Shown in pieces: positions 1 to 5,839 of a stretch of 6,705 bases of DNA; positions within the stretch are counted from its first letter, which is position 1, and each line of letters begins with the position of its first letter. This stretch comes from Synechococcales cyanobacterium PMM_0073 (lineage in GTDB: Bacteria; Cyanobacteriota; Cyanobacteriia; Elainellales; Elainellaceae): the NCBI GenBank assembly GCA_949127695.1, contig CASBQH010000427.1:1-6705 (forward strand), in the 5' to 3' direction. The notes under the pieces are model-generated. The model saw only the letters and a program-made list of their open reading frames with translations, did not search any database and was not told the origin of the DNA. The position numbers and the translations under genes were made by a program.

Positions 1-360
1 CTAGCCGACAGTCCGGCCTCCAATCTAGAAATTTCCTCTGGCGAGCGTCCGAGTCCGCCACCCAGCAGCAAAACCGTTTTAGAAGCGCCGACAGCCTACA
101 AGTCCGAACCGCCTCAGCCCAGCCCAGCTACTCCGCAGCAGCCTCCAGCAGCGTCTAATCCAGCGTCGCCCCCAGCCGCACCCGCATGGCAGGCCGAAGA
201 TGAAGTCAGCCGCGCTGCCAAAAGCTTTGCTCAAATGTTTAACGGCCAGATTGTCAGCAACAGCGATCCAGAGCCGACTGCCAGCGATGCTGCTGCTTTA
301 GAGTTGGCGATTGAGCCAGAGCCAGAAGCAGGCGATCCGGATGACGATGTGCCGTTCTAG
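1..360 (+). CDS. dnaX: DNA polymerase III gamma/tau subunit, C-terminal end (partial)
   Basis: Only the last 119 codons are present; the frame is open to the left edge and ends at TAG 358-360. DnaX is the clamp-loader ATPase subunit that organises the replicative polymerase, but the ATPase domains would lie outside the window. What is visible is a low-complexity linker rich in Pro, Ser, Ala and Gln (about 1-190), a short ordered-looking block VSRAAKSFAQMFNGQIV (205-255), and an acidic tail ending DDDVPF. The FNGQIV block followed by an acidic end matches my recollection of cyanobacterial DnaX tails; this is recognition from memory, not a search. The main alternative is a single-stranded DNA-binding protein, because the last six residues look like an SSB tip. 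However, an amphipathic block set inside a long Pro-rich tail fits DnaX better. sufE starts 66 bases downstream on the same strand. Confidence 0.62.
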   Translation, partial: LADSPASNLEISSGERPSPPPSSKTVLEAPTAYKSEPPQPSPATPQQPPAASNPASPPAAPAWQAEDEVSRAAKSFAQMFNGQIVSNSDPEPTASDAAALELAIEPEPEAGDPDDDVPF

Positions 361-426
361 AGCGCGAAAGCGTTGGCCAGATGCGCTAAGGTGGTGGCGT
401 AGTCAAGTTTGCTGCTTGCTGGAATC

Positions 427-861
427 ATGGTTGAAACCTCAGCGCCTCTGCCGCCCGCCCTCTCTCAAATTGTCCAGCGCTTCGCTAGAGTGACTGATCC
501 CAAACAGCGCTACGAGCAGCTTTTGTCGCTGGCCAAGCGGCTCAATGCTTTTCCAGAGGCCGACAAAATACCCGAAAATAAGGTGTCGGGCTGTGCTTCG
601 CAGGTTTTTATCACTGCTGAACTCATTGAAGGTCAGGTGAAATATCAAGGCGATTCAGACTCGCAGCTAGTCAAAGGGCTGGTGGCCTTGCTAATTCGCG
701 GCCTAGATGGCCTAGCGCCTGCTGAAATCTTGCAGCTGACGCCCGATTTTATCCAGGAAACTGGTCTTAACGTCAGCCTGACGCCCTCGCGAGCTAACGG
801 CTTTTACAATATTTTTCGGCTGATGCAGCAGAAGGCATTGCAGCTTCAGGCAGAGTCTTAG
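427..861 (+). CDS. sufE: SufE family cysteine desulfurase sulfur acceptor
   Basis: This 144-residue cytosolic protein fits the usual SufE length of about 140. SufE takes persulfide sulfur from the cysteine desulfurase SufS, stimulates it, and passes the sulfur to the SUF scaffold for Fe-S cluster assembly. The acceptor cysteine is Cys56 in the motif VSGCASQV (codon 592-594), equivalent to the catalytic cysteine in the GCxSQV motif of E. coli SufE. The N-terminal helix containing RYEQLLSLAKRL and the C-terminal helix ending SRANGFYNIFRLM are also family-typical. I chose ATG 427; an in-frame TTG at 409 would add six residues (LLLAGI) that do not look like SufE. No strong Shine-Dalgarno precedes 427; only a GGA lies close upstream. 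No sufS or sufBCD genes are in view. It probably shares a transcript with the upstream dnaX-like gene, since no clear terminator separates them. Confidence 0.93.
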   Translation: MVETSAPLPPALSQIVQRFARVTDPKQRYEQLLSLAKRLNAFPEADKIPENKVSGCASQVFITAELIEGQVKYQGDSDSQLVKGLVALLIRGLDGLAPAEILQLTPDFIQETGLNVSLTPSRANGFYNIFRLMQQKALQLQAES

Positions 862-917
862 CCGCGATGATCTTCGCTAGTATAAGGGAGCTAGCACCGC
901 ATAATTTGAGCATTTTT

Positions 918-923
918 AAGAGG
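918..923 (+). promoter_or_regulatory. Ribosome binding site of the COG0523 GTPase gene
   Basis: AAGAGG sits 8 bases before ATG 932 and is a good purine-rich Shine-Dalgarno match. It supports 932 as the start. The 70-base gap after sufE contains only weak -10-like strings (TATAAG at 881-886, CATAAT at 900-905), neither with a convincing -35. I also saw no Zur-type AT-rich palindrome there. Confidence 0.6.
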
Positions 924-931
924 CATTTGAT

Positions 932-1948
932 ATGGTCGCCGCAGAAGCTAATACCGTGCCCGTGACGGTACTCACCGGATATTTGGGGGCAGGCAAAACC
1001 ACGCTGCTCAACCGGATTTTGACGCATGAGCATGGTAAAAAGGTGGCGGTGATTGTCAACGAATATGGCGAAATCGGCATTGACAACCAGCTGGTTGTAG
1101 ATACCGACGAAGAGATCTTCGAGATGAACAACGGCTGCATTTGCTGTACCGTGCGCGGCGACTTAATTCGGATTATCACCAACCTAATGCGACGACGCGA
1201 TAAGTTTGATCATCTGGTGATTGAAACCACGGGCTTGGCTGATCCGGCTCCGGTGATCCAGACCTTTTTTATGGATGAAGATATGCAGTCGCAAACGCAG
1301 CTAGATGCTGTGGTGACCGTGGTTGATGCCAAGCATATTCAGCAGCATTGGGACGCAGAAGAAGCCGTTGAGCAAATTGCTTTTGCTGACGTGATTCTGC
1401 TGAACAAAACCGACTTAGTAGAACCGCCGCAGCTCGAACAGCTCGAACAGCGTATCAGGTCAATTAACGCGCTGGCCAAAATTTACCGAACTCAAAACAG
1501 CGAAATTGAAATGAGTCGGCTGCTGGGAGTCAAGGCATTTGATGTGAGTCGAGCGCTAGAGCTTGATCCTGATTTTTTGGGAGATGCGGCTCAGGATAGT
1601 CATGAGCATGGGCATGAACACGAGCATCACCATCATGAGCATCAGCATGATCAAACAGTGGGATCAGTCGCGATTGTTGAAACTGGAGCTGTGAATGAGA
1701 AAAAGCTCAACCAGTGGTTAGATCATTTGCTGCAAACGCAAGGCTCAGATATCTTCAGGATGAAAGGTATCTTGAATATTGCCGATGACAATCGCCGCTT
1801 TGTGTTTCAGGGTGTGCATATGCTATTTGACGGCAGACCCGATCGCCCCTGGAAAGATAGCGACAACCGCCGTAACGAGCTGGTATTTATCGGTCGCAAC
1901 CTAAATGAAGCCCAGCTTAGAGAGGATTTCCGCGCGTGTCTGGCGTAA
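932..1948 (+). CDS. COG0523/CobW-family GTPase, probable metal (zinc) chaperone
   Basis: This 338-residue G3E-family P-loop GTPase belongs to the COG0523 group, whose studied members deliver Zn (or other metals) to client enzymes using GTP. Visible motifs in order are Walker A GYLGAGKT (16-23), the COG0523 metal-binding signature GCICC with Cys69, Cys71 and Cys72, the Walker B/switch segment VIETTGLADP (96-105), and the guanine-recognition motif NKTD (158-161). A histidine-rich loop follows at 224-239, and then a CobW C-terminal domain (about 245-338). All key residues are intact and the length is typical, so the gene looks functional. It is annotated 'CobW' in many genomes, but there are no cobalamin synthesis genes here, so a cobalt role is not supported. 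The start ATG has a good ribosome binding site. The 3' end overlaps the WD40 gene by 13 bases. The metal and client protein cannot be decided from sequence. Confidence 0.93.
   Translation: MVAAEANTVPVTVLTGYLGAGKTTLLNRILTHEHGKKVAVIVNEYGEIGIDNQLVVDTDEEIFEMNNGCICCTVRGDLIRIITNLMRRRDKFDHLVIETTGLADPAPVIQTFFMDEDMQSQTQLDAVVTVVDAKHIQQHWDAEEAVEQIAFADVILLNKTDLVEPPQLEQLEQRIRSINALAKIYRTQNSEIEMSRLLGVKAFDVSRALELDPDFLGDAAQDSHEHGHEHEHHHHEHQHDQTVGSVAIVETGAVNEKKLNQWLDHLLQTQGSDIFRMKGILNIADDNRRFVFQGVHMLFDGRPDRPWKDSDNRRNELVFIGRNLNEAQLREDFRACLA
1601..1648 (+). other. Histidine-rich metal-binding loop in the COG0523 GTPase
   Basis: Residues 224-239 read HEHGHEHEHHHHEHQH, with ten histidines in sixteen residues alternating with Glu. 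It lies between the GTPase domain and the CobW C-terminal domain. Many COG0523 metallochaperones carry such a tract, where it is thought to bind or store Zn or Ni. It is built from repeated CAT/CAC-GAG/CAG codons and so is likely to vary in length between strains. Confidence 0.9.
1919..1926 (+). promoter_or_regulatory. Ribosome binding site for the GTG start of the WD40 gene
   Basis: AGAGAGGA lies inside the last codons of the GTPase gene, 9 bases before GTG 1936. It decides the start: no in-frame ATG exists until Met230, so the GTG is the only start that gives a complete propeller. The arrangement implies translational coupling to the GTPase. Confidence 0.6.
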
Positions 1949-3030
1949 AAGCAAAGCAGAGCAGCTCAAAAAGCGCTAAGTCCGAGAGTTTTGAGCCACT
2001 CTGGCAGCAGCGTTTGAGTGACTATGTAACCGTCATTCTCTGGTCGCCGAACGGAGATCTGTTTGCAGCCTCGGCGGCTGGAGAATTGGTTGGCTATCAG
2101 GACAACGGCAAGGCTCAGGTGATTTTACAGGCCGCGACTGGCGAATCAATTGATGCGCTAGCCCTCTCGGCCAACGGCGAACTGCTGGCCGCCGGGGGGC
2201 AGAGCGGCCAAGTCTGCATCTGGCGACTGCCTGAAACTCAGCCCATCGCCCTGCTAGAAAACGCGCCCGCCTGGATAGACCGCTTGGCCTGGAGTCCCAC
2301 GCGCAACCAGTTAGCCTTTAGCTTGGGCAAATATGTCCAGGTTTGGGATGGCGACAGCGGTGAAGTGATTACTACCCTCAGCTTCGAGTCTTCTTCGGTG
2401 CTTGATCTCACATGGCATCCCCACGGCGACCGACTGACCGTAGCCGGATACCAAAGCATCAAAGTTTGGTCGGCGCTAGATTGGGACGAAGACCCCGAAG
2501 TGATTGAAATTGCCTCAGCCAGCACCAGAATCCTCTGGTCGCCGGAGGGCAGCTATATTGCATCGGGCAACCTCGACAAAACGATTTCGGTGATTGACGC
2601 GCAGCGACCAACCGAACCCTGGATGATGCGCGGCTTTCCCGGTAAAATCCGTCAGCTGGCCTGGACAGATGCCCCGATCAAGCAAGGCGCGCCGCTGCTA
2701 GCCTCGGCCAGTACTGACAGCATTGTGGTCTGGCATCGGCATCCGGACGATGCGGTGGGCTGGGAAGGGAAGGTTTTGGGGCAGCATGATGCCCGGATTC
2801 AGGCCATGCAGTTTCAGCCTGGCAGCTCGCTGTTGGCTTCGGCGGGCGAAGATGGCTGGGTGGTACTCTGGCCAAAGGCGACTCGGCTCGGCCAAATGCT
2901 GAAAGGTGCGGAGCGCTTTTCGAGCTTGAGCTGGCATCCTCAAGGTGAACTGCTGGCGGCTGGCGGTCAAAATGGCGAGCTGATTGTTTGGGCGAAGACA
3001 ATGCGCGGCAAGGGATTTGGGCAAAAGTAG
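1936..3030 (+). CDS. WD40 repeat beta-propeller protein
   Basis: This 364-residue, apparently cytosolic protein has no signal peptide or membrane segment. After a Lys/Ser-rich leader (residues 1-17) there are about seven to eight degenerate WD40 blades. Each is marked by a W/F-x-P-x-G-x-L-x-A-S/A turn and most end in a VW/IW strand: WSPNGDLFAAS (36-46), SANGELLAAGG with VCIW (78-96), WSPTRNQLAF with VQVW (119-137), WHPHGDRLTVAG with IKVW (160-178), WSPEGSYIASG (201-211), LLASAST with IVVW (254-266), FQPGSSLLASAGEDG with VVLW (293-312), and WHPQGELLAAGG with LIVW (333-352). Such propellers are protein-binding scaffolds and carry no catalytic residues. The GTG start overlaps the end of the COG0523 GTPase gene by 13 bases, so co-translation and possibly a physical complex are likely; that is inference. 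I cannot name a function or partner beyond this. Confidence 0.9.
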   Translation: MSGVKAKQSSSKSAKSESFEPLWQQRLSDYVTVILWSPNGDLFAASAAGELVGYQDNGKAQVILQAATGESIDALALSANGELLAAGGQSGQVCIWRLPETQPIALLENAPAWIDRLAWSPTRNQLAFSLGKYVQVWDGDSGEVITTLSFESSSVLDLTWHPHGDRLTVAGYQSIKVWSALDWDEDPEVIEIASASTRILWSPEGSYIASGNLDKTISVIDAQRPTEPWMMRGFPGKIRQLAWTDAPIKQGAPLLASASTDSIVVWHRHPDDAVGWEGKVLGQHDARIQAMQFQPGSSLLASAGEDGWVVLWPKATRLGQMLKGAERFSSLSWHPQGELLAAGGQNGELIVWAKTMRGKGFGQK

Positions 3031-3052
3031 TGGAGCAAGCTAGAGCAATATT

Positions 3053-3166
3053 ATGGATACACCTGTTTGGATGGACTGGTTGACTGGCGGCATTGCGGCT
3101 GTGATTTTGATTAGCGGTCTAGCTATGTTGCTAAGCGGCGTCTCGGCAATGAATCAGAAAAAGTGA
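3053..3166 (+). CDS. 37-residue single-helix membrane protein, unrecognised
   Basis: The ORF encodes MDTPVWMDWL followed by a hydrophobic stretch of about 22 residues (10-32, rich in Gly, Ala, Ile, Leu and Ser) and a short basic end NQKK. This is the layout of a one-helix membrane protein with an acidic N terminus and a Lys-tagged C terminus. It begins 22 bases after the WD40 stop on the same strand and ends 17 bases before the convergent methyltransferase stop. GGAG (3032-3035) lies rather far upstream, so the ribosome binding site is weak. Cyanobacteria use many such 30-50 residue subunits in photosystems, cytochrome b6f and NDH-1. The sequence does not match PsaM, PsbM, PsbX, PetG or PetN as I remember them. 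A small NDH-1 subunit (NdhP/NdhQ class) is possible but unverified. The regular codon use and clean hydropathy make chance unlikely. Confidence 0.6.
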   Translation: MDTPVWMDWLTGGIAAVILISGLAMLLSGVSAMNQKK

Positions 3167-3183
3167 TGCTCCAGAATTTTTGC

Positions 3184-5214
3184 TCAAACGAGGAGTGCCA
3201 ATGCCTCAACCTCTTCAATTTCTGACTCTGAGAGCTGATAGATCTCATAGACAATGGCATCAATCTCTGCATCAGCCGCGCGTATTTTTTCGCTATCTAC
3301 TAAACTATCAAAGTTTAATATTTGATTCACGAGATCAATAATTTGCTGAGATTTAGCAGGTTGACTCTCAGCTAAGCCCACAATCGGTAACTGTCGTAGC
3401 TGCGGCGAGCCAATTTGCAAGTAGCCTCCCTGTAGCCGGTTGCCACCAAAGCAGTTTAGTAGGTAAAAGCTGAGCAGCCGACTGTTGAGCAGACCCAGTA
3501 AATAGCGCAGATTTATCTCAGCTGAGCCAATCGCTGAGCCAATTACTGAAGTAGACTTTCCGGCCAGAATGCCGCCAGTTTGATCCAACATCGCTTCTAA
3601 GCGCAAGCCCATACCGGCCACAATGAGCTTGGGCTGCTCCGCCTGATTGAGTCTTCTAAATGGCAGGTGAGGCAAATTTTGAGCCGTGACTACTGGATGC
3701 TGATAGCTCTGCCCCAGATAGCGCAGGCGCTTTTGTCCCCAGAGGCAGCGGTATCGATCAATCGTGCCGCTGTTGACTAGCCGGAGATCGGCAGGCTGCG
3801 GCCTTGAGCAGTTTTGGATCAAGCTCCGCAGGGCATAGGCTTCTGCTACCGTCGCCGCTCCTGATATTTGCGCTAAGCTGCCGAGTTTTGGCAGTTGATC
3901 GAGCCGACGCATTAAGTCGCTGCTTGCGGTGATCCAGGGTGCTGTGGAATCAGTAATCTGTATCCATCTCGATTCTTGCACCTGCTCAAGCGTCAGCATT
4001 TTTTCATATTGTACAGCGATAGAATTACGCTGCTCAACTTTCTGAGATATGTAAACTATTGGATAGACCGCAGCGTTAAAAACTGCGATATTTGAATAAT
4101 CGCGAATTGATTGTAAGTCTGTTTGACTCAACAGCTGTCGCGTCGCTGCTGCATAGCCCGCTGAGAGCAGCTTGTTGGGAACAATCAAACCACTCAAGCC
4201 CCCTATCTGACAGAGCTGTAGCGCTTTTTCAATAAAGACACAAAACAAATCCCAGTTGCCAGCCGCAGCCTGATAGTGCTGAGCGCAGTAGGCTCGCCAG
4301 TCTGGATATTCAGCGCTCATGAGCTCGGCGTCCATGTAGGGCGGGTTGCCAATCACGCAGTCAAAGCCGCCAGCTGCCAGAGCTTTGGGAAAGGCAGTTT
4401 GCCAGAAGCTAGCCGCAGGGCTATTGTCAATCACCGCGTTGCCGCAGCGGATATTTTGTTCTAGCTTCAGGAAGCTAATGCGACGCTGATCGCGGCCATC
4501 TGCGCCTTCGAGCGACTGTAGCCAGAGTGAAATTTGGGTAATCGCCACGCTCTGCGGATCAATATCGACCCCGTGCAGACAAGAGAGCAGCGTTTCTGGA
4601 TCAGAGTGCTTGGCATATGCTCGCAAATATCGATAGGCTGTCAGCAGAAATGCACCGCCGCCGCAGGCCGGATCTAGAATCTGCGGCAGGTCATCTGTTA
4701 GCCGCAATGACAGCGTTGAACGCACAATATATTCGACCAGCGGCTGCGGCGTATAGTAAATGCCGCCCGACTTACGCGATTGCCTGCCCGTTTTGGCTAA
4801 GCCCTGCTCATAGATCTGCCCCAAGATGTCAGCCGAAAGCTGAGCAAACTGCTCTGACTGAGGATAGTAGAGGCTAGCCAAGATGCTCTTGAGCAATCCA
4901 TCAGTACAGTCCACAGCGGGCCACAAATCTAGAAAACGCCCGCTCGTCTGGGCACAAAAGCCCTGCCAGCGTTCGGTTAACCGCAGGCTGAGCTGATCGC
5001 GCCCGCAGAGCTGCTGAAGCTGCCGATTGCCCAACCGCAGTTCCCAAAGGTGCAGCACCCAGATTGCCAGCGTGATTTGAGCCGCAGCCTCGGCAGACTG
5101 CCGATTGGCCAACAGCGCTTTCCGCCAAGCTCCAGCCAGACTTAAGGCCGCTTGATCAGCCAGAGGATTGATAGTTTGGGGGAGGGGCGTCGGGTGAATC
5201 CTCTGCACTTGCAC
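3184..5214 (-). CDS. Eco57I/TaqI-class N6-adenine DNA methyltransferase (Type IIG-like, no visible nuclease)
   Basis: This 676-residue protein transfers methyl groups from S-adenosylmethionine to adenine in a DNA target. In order: an N-terminal helical region (1-145), the YYTP motif with GIYYTPQPLVEYIV (151-164), SAM-binding motif I DPACGGGAFL (181-190), acidic motif II GVDIDPQS (215-222), catalytic motif IV NPPY (290-293, bases 4336-4347), the GLSGLIVPNKLL strand (339-350), and a TaqI-like specificity region (about 500-612). The end, EIDAIVYEIYQLSESEIEEVE-like (650-670), is typical of Type IIG proteins. No PD-(D/E)xK nuclease motif is apparent in the N terminus, which is too short for a full nuclease domain, and no restriction gene is adjacent. 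The start is GTG 5214; an in-frame TAA lies 21 bases upstream and there is no good Shine-Dalgarno. GTG 5208 is an alternative. It is probably an accessory gene inserted among housekeeping genes. Confidence 0.9.
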   Translation of the reverse strand: MQVQRIHPTPLPQTINPLADQAALSLAGAWRKALLANRQSAEAAAQITLAIWVLHLWELRLGNRQLQQLCGRDQLSLRLTERWQGFCAQTSGRFLDLWPAVDCTDGLLKSILASLYYPQSEQFAQLSADILGQIYEQGLAKTGRQSRKSGGIYYTPQPLVEYIVRSTLSLRLTDDLPQILDPACGGGAFLLTAYRYLRAYAKHSDPETLLSCLHGVDIDPQSVAITQISLWLQSLEGADGRDQRRISFLKLEQNIRCGNAVIDNSPAASFWQTAFPKALAAGGFDCVIGNPPYMDAELMSAEYPDWRAYCAQHYQAAAGNWDLFCVFIEKALQLCQIGGLSGLIVPNKLLSAGYAAATRQLLSQTDLQSIRDYSNIAVFNAAVYPIVYISQKVEQRNSIAVQYEKMLTLEQVQESRWIQITDSTAPWITASSDLMRRLDQLPKLGSLAQISGAATVAEAYALRSLIQNCSRPQPADLRLVNSGTIDRYRCLWGQKRLRYLGQSYQHPVVTAQNLPHLPFRRLNQAEQPKLIVAGMGLRLEAMLDQTGGILAGKSTSVIGSAIGSAEINLRYLLGLLNSRLLSFYLLNCFGGNRLQGGYLQIGSPQLRQLPIVGLAESQPAKSQQIIDLVNQILNFDSLVDSEKIRAADAEIDAIVYEIYQLSESEIEEVEALALLV
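3520..3543 (-). repeat. Tandem 12-bp repeat in the methyltransferase specificity region
   Basis: Two direct copies of ATTGGCTCAGC(G/T), read on the minus strand, differ only in the last base. They encode IGSA-IGSA (residues 558-565) without shifting the frame. The repeat falls inside the TaqI-like target-recognition region. Confidence 0.85.
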
Positions 5215-5248
5215 TTTAATCTGGCGACATATTTAGCCCGCTTGGTTC

Positions 5249-5277
5249 ATTCTTAGTTCAAGAGGCAAAAGTCGCAA
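5249..5277 (-). promoter_or_regulatory. Possible promoter of the methyltransferase gene
   Basis: On the minus strand TTGCGA (5272-5277) and AAGAAT (5249-5254) are separated by 17 bases, each two mismatches from the sigma-70 consensus. The pair lies 34 bases upstream of GTG 5214 in the divergent spacer. A match of this quality can occur by chance. Confidence 0.22.
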
Positions 5278-5285
5278 TCTGGGAC

Positions 5286-5291
5286 TAGAAT
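5286..5291 (+). promoter_or_regulatory. Possible -10 element of the HTH gene
   Basis: TAGAAT is one mismatch from TATAAT and lies 33 bases before ATG 5325. No -35 match is visible at normal spacing (AGGCAA at 5263-5268), so if real it would need an activator or be a -10-only type promoter. Confidence 0.22.
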
Positions 5292-5324
5292 GAGGGCTAT
5301 TTCCATATTCTCATCTTCCGGATC

Positions 5325-5666
5325 ATGCCGACCGAATCTAGCAGTCCTCTAATGACGGTTGAATCCGTCGAAAAAGCGCTGAATCGCTCGCGAGCCTCAG
5401 TCTATCGCTATGCCAACACTGACTTAGCGCAGCTGAATCCAGCTTACGACCCCAACAAGCTGAATCCTGAGCTGCGCGTCGATAAAGACGATCCGCTGCT
5501 GTTCCACCCCAACGAGGTGGCGCGGTTTGCTCAAGACGTGCTGCGAATTAAGCAGGTGACGATTGAGCTACAGCAGCCCGCCGAAACCGTTACCCACGAG
5601 CTGCTGCGAGCAATCTTAACTGAGCTGCAAGAGATTCGGCGGCAGCGTTCGGGTGAGCATAGCTAA
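5325..5666 (+). CDS. Small HTH DNA-binding protein, conserved-hypothetical type
   Basis: This 113-residue soluble protein has a likely helix-turn-helix at residues 11-30 (TVESVEKALNRSRASVYRYA), where NRSRASVYRYA has the look of a recognition helix as in MerR/resolvase-type folds. A Pro/Asn/Asp-rich linker (34-58) follows, which could form a wing. Next come LLFHPNEVARFAQDVL (58-73) and a long amphipathic helix (about 88-107, HELLRAILTELQEIRRQ) suited to dimerisation. I recognise no named family. Start choice: ATG 5325 has only a weak GGA upstream, and Met10 (ATG 5352) would still keep the HTH. It is divergent from the methyltransferase across a 110-base spacer, so it could regulate that gene, but it does not resemble the XRE-type controller proteins of restriction systems. 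A general cyanobacterial DNA-binding protein is equally likely. Confidence 0.75.
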   Translation: MPTESSSPLMTVESVEKALNRSRASVYRYANTDLAQLNPAYDPNKLNPELRVDKDDPLLFHPNEVARFAQDVLRIKQVTIELQQPAETVTHELLRAILTELQEIRRQRSGEHS

Positions 5667-5834
5667 GCAGCCTGACATGATCGGGGTTTGAGGGCATAGT
5701 CCGATTCCTTGGTTTTGATCACTGGCTGAACAGCTTTTGGCAAGGCAAACGAGCCAGCCATCTCTCTAAGACTGCCCAAGAGTGCAGATAGAACAAAATG
5801 CATACTAGATAAATGGCTAATCAGCAATGGCCAA
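5667..5834. other. Intergenic gap between convergent genes
   Basis: This 168-base gap separates the converging HTH and symporter genes. No strong GC stem followed by a T-run was seen on either strand, and no credible ORF. The minus-strand reading frame that crosses it runs antisense-frame through the symporter with a Cys/Arg/Trp-rich product and looks like a shadow. The only structure noticed is the 14-bp direct repeat at its right end. Confidence 0.5.
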
Positions 5835-5839
5835 TCAGC
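5812..5839. repeat. Tandem 14-bp direct repeat across the symporter stop
   Basis: AATGGCTAATCAGC (5812-5825) is followed directly by AATGGCCAATCAGC (5826-5839), with a single C/T difference. The right copy includes the symporter stop codon (5835-5837). Fourteen is not a multiple of three, so copy-number change on the coding side would alter the C terminus of the symporter. Confidence 0.8.

Noticed and set aside
311..493. Plus-strand 60-codon reading frame spanning the dnaX end and sufE start
   Set aside because: It overlaps both real genes in another frame, and its product is rich in Arg, Cys and Trp with no recognisable pattern.
875..895. Inverted repeat GCTAG/CTAGC between sufE and the GTPase gene
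   Set aside because: Only a 5-bp stem with a loop of about ten bases and no following T-run, so it is not a convincing terminator or operator.
1430..1447. Two 9-bp copies of CAGCTCGAA in the GTPase gene
   Set aside because: They simply encode QLEQLE in a helix; short coding repeats of this kind are common and no function is implied.
932..1948. Cobalamin biosynthesis role (CobW) for the GTPase
   Set aside because: No cobalamin genes are nearby, and the CxCC motif with the His-rich loop fits the general COG0523 metallochaperone group better.
2678..3024. Two overlapping minus-strand reading frames of about 107 codons opposite the WD40 gene
   Set aside because: Both lie wholly inside the WD40 coding region, have no domain features, and mirror its codon bias.
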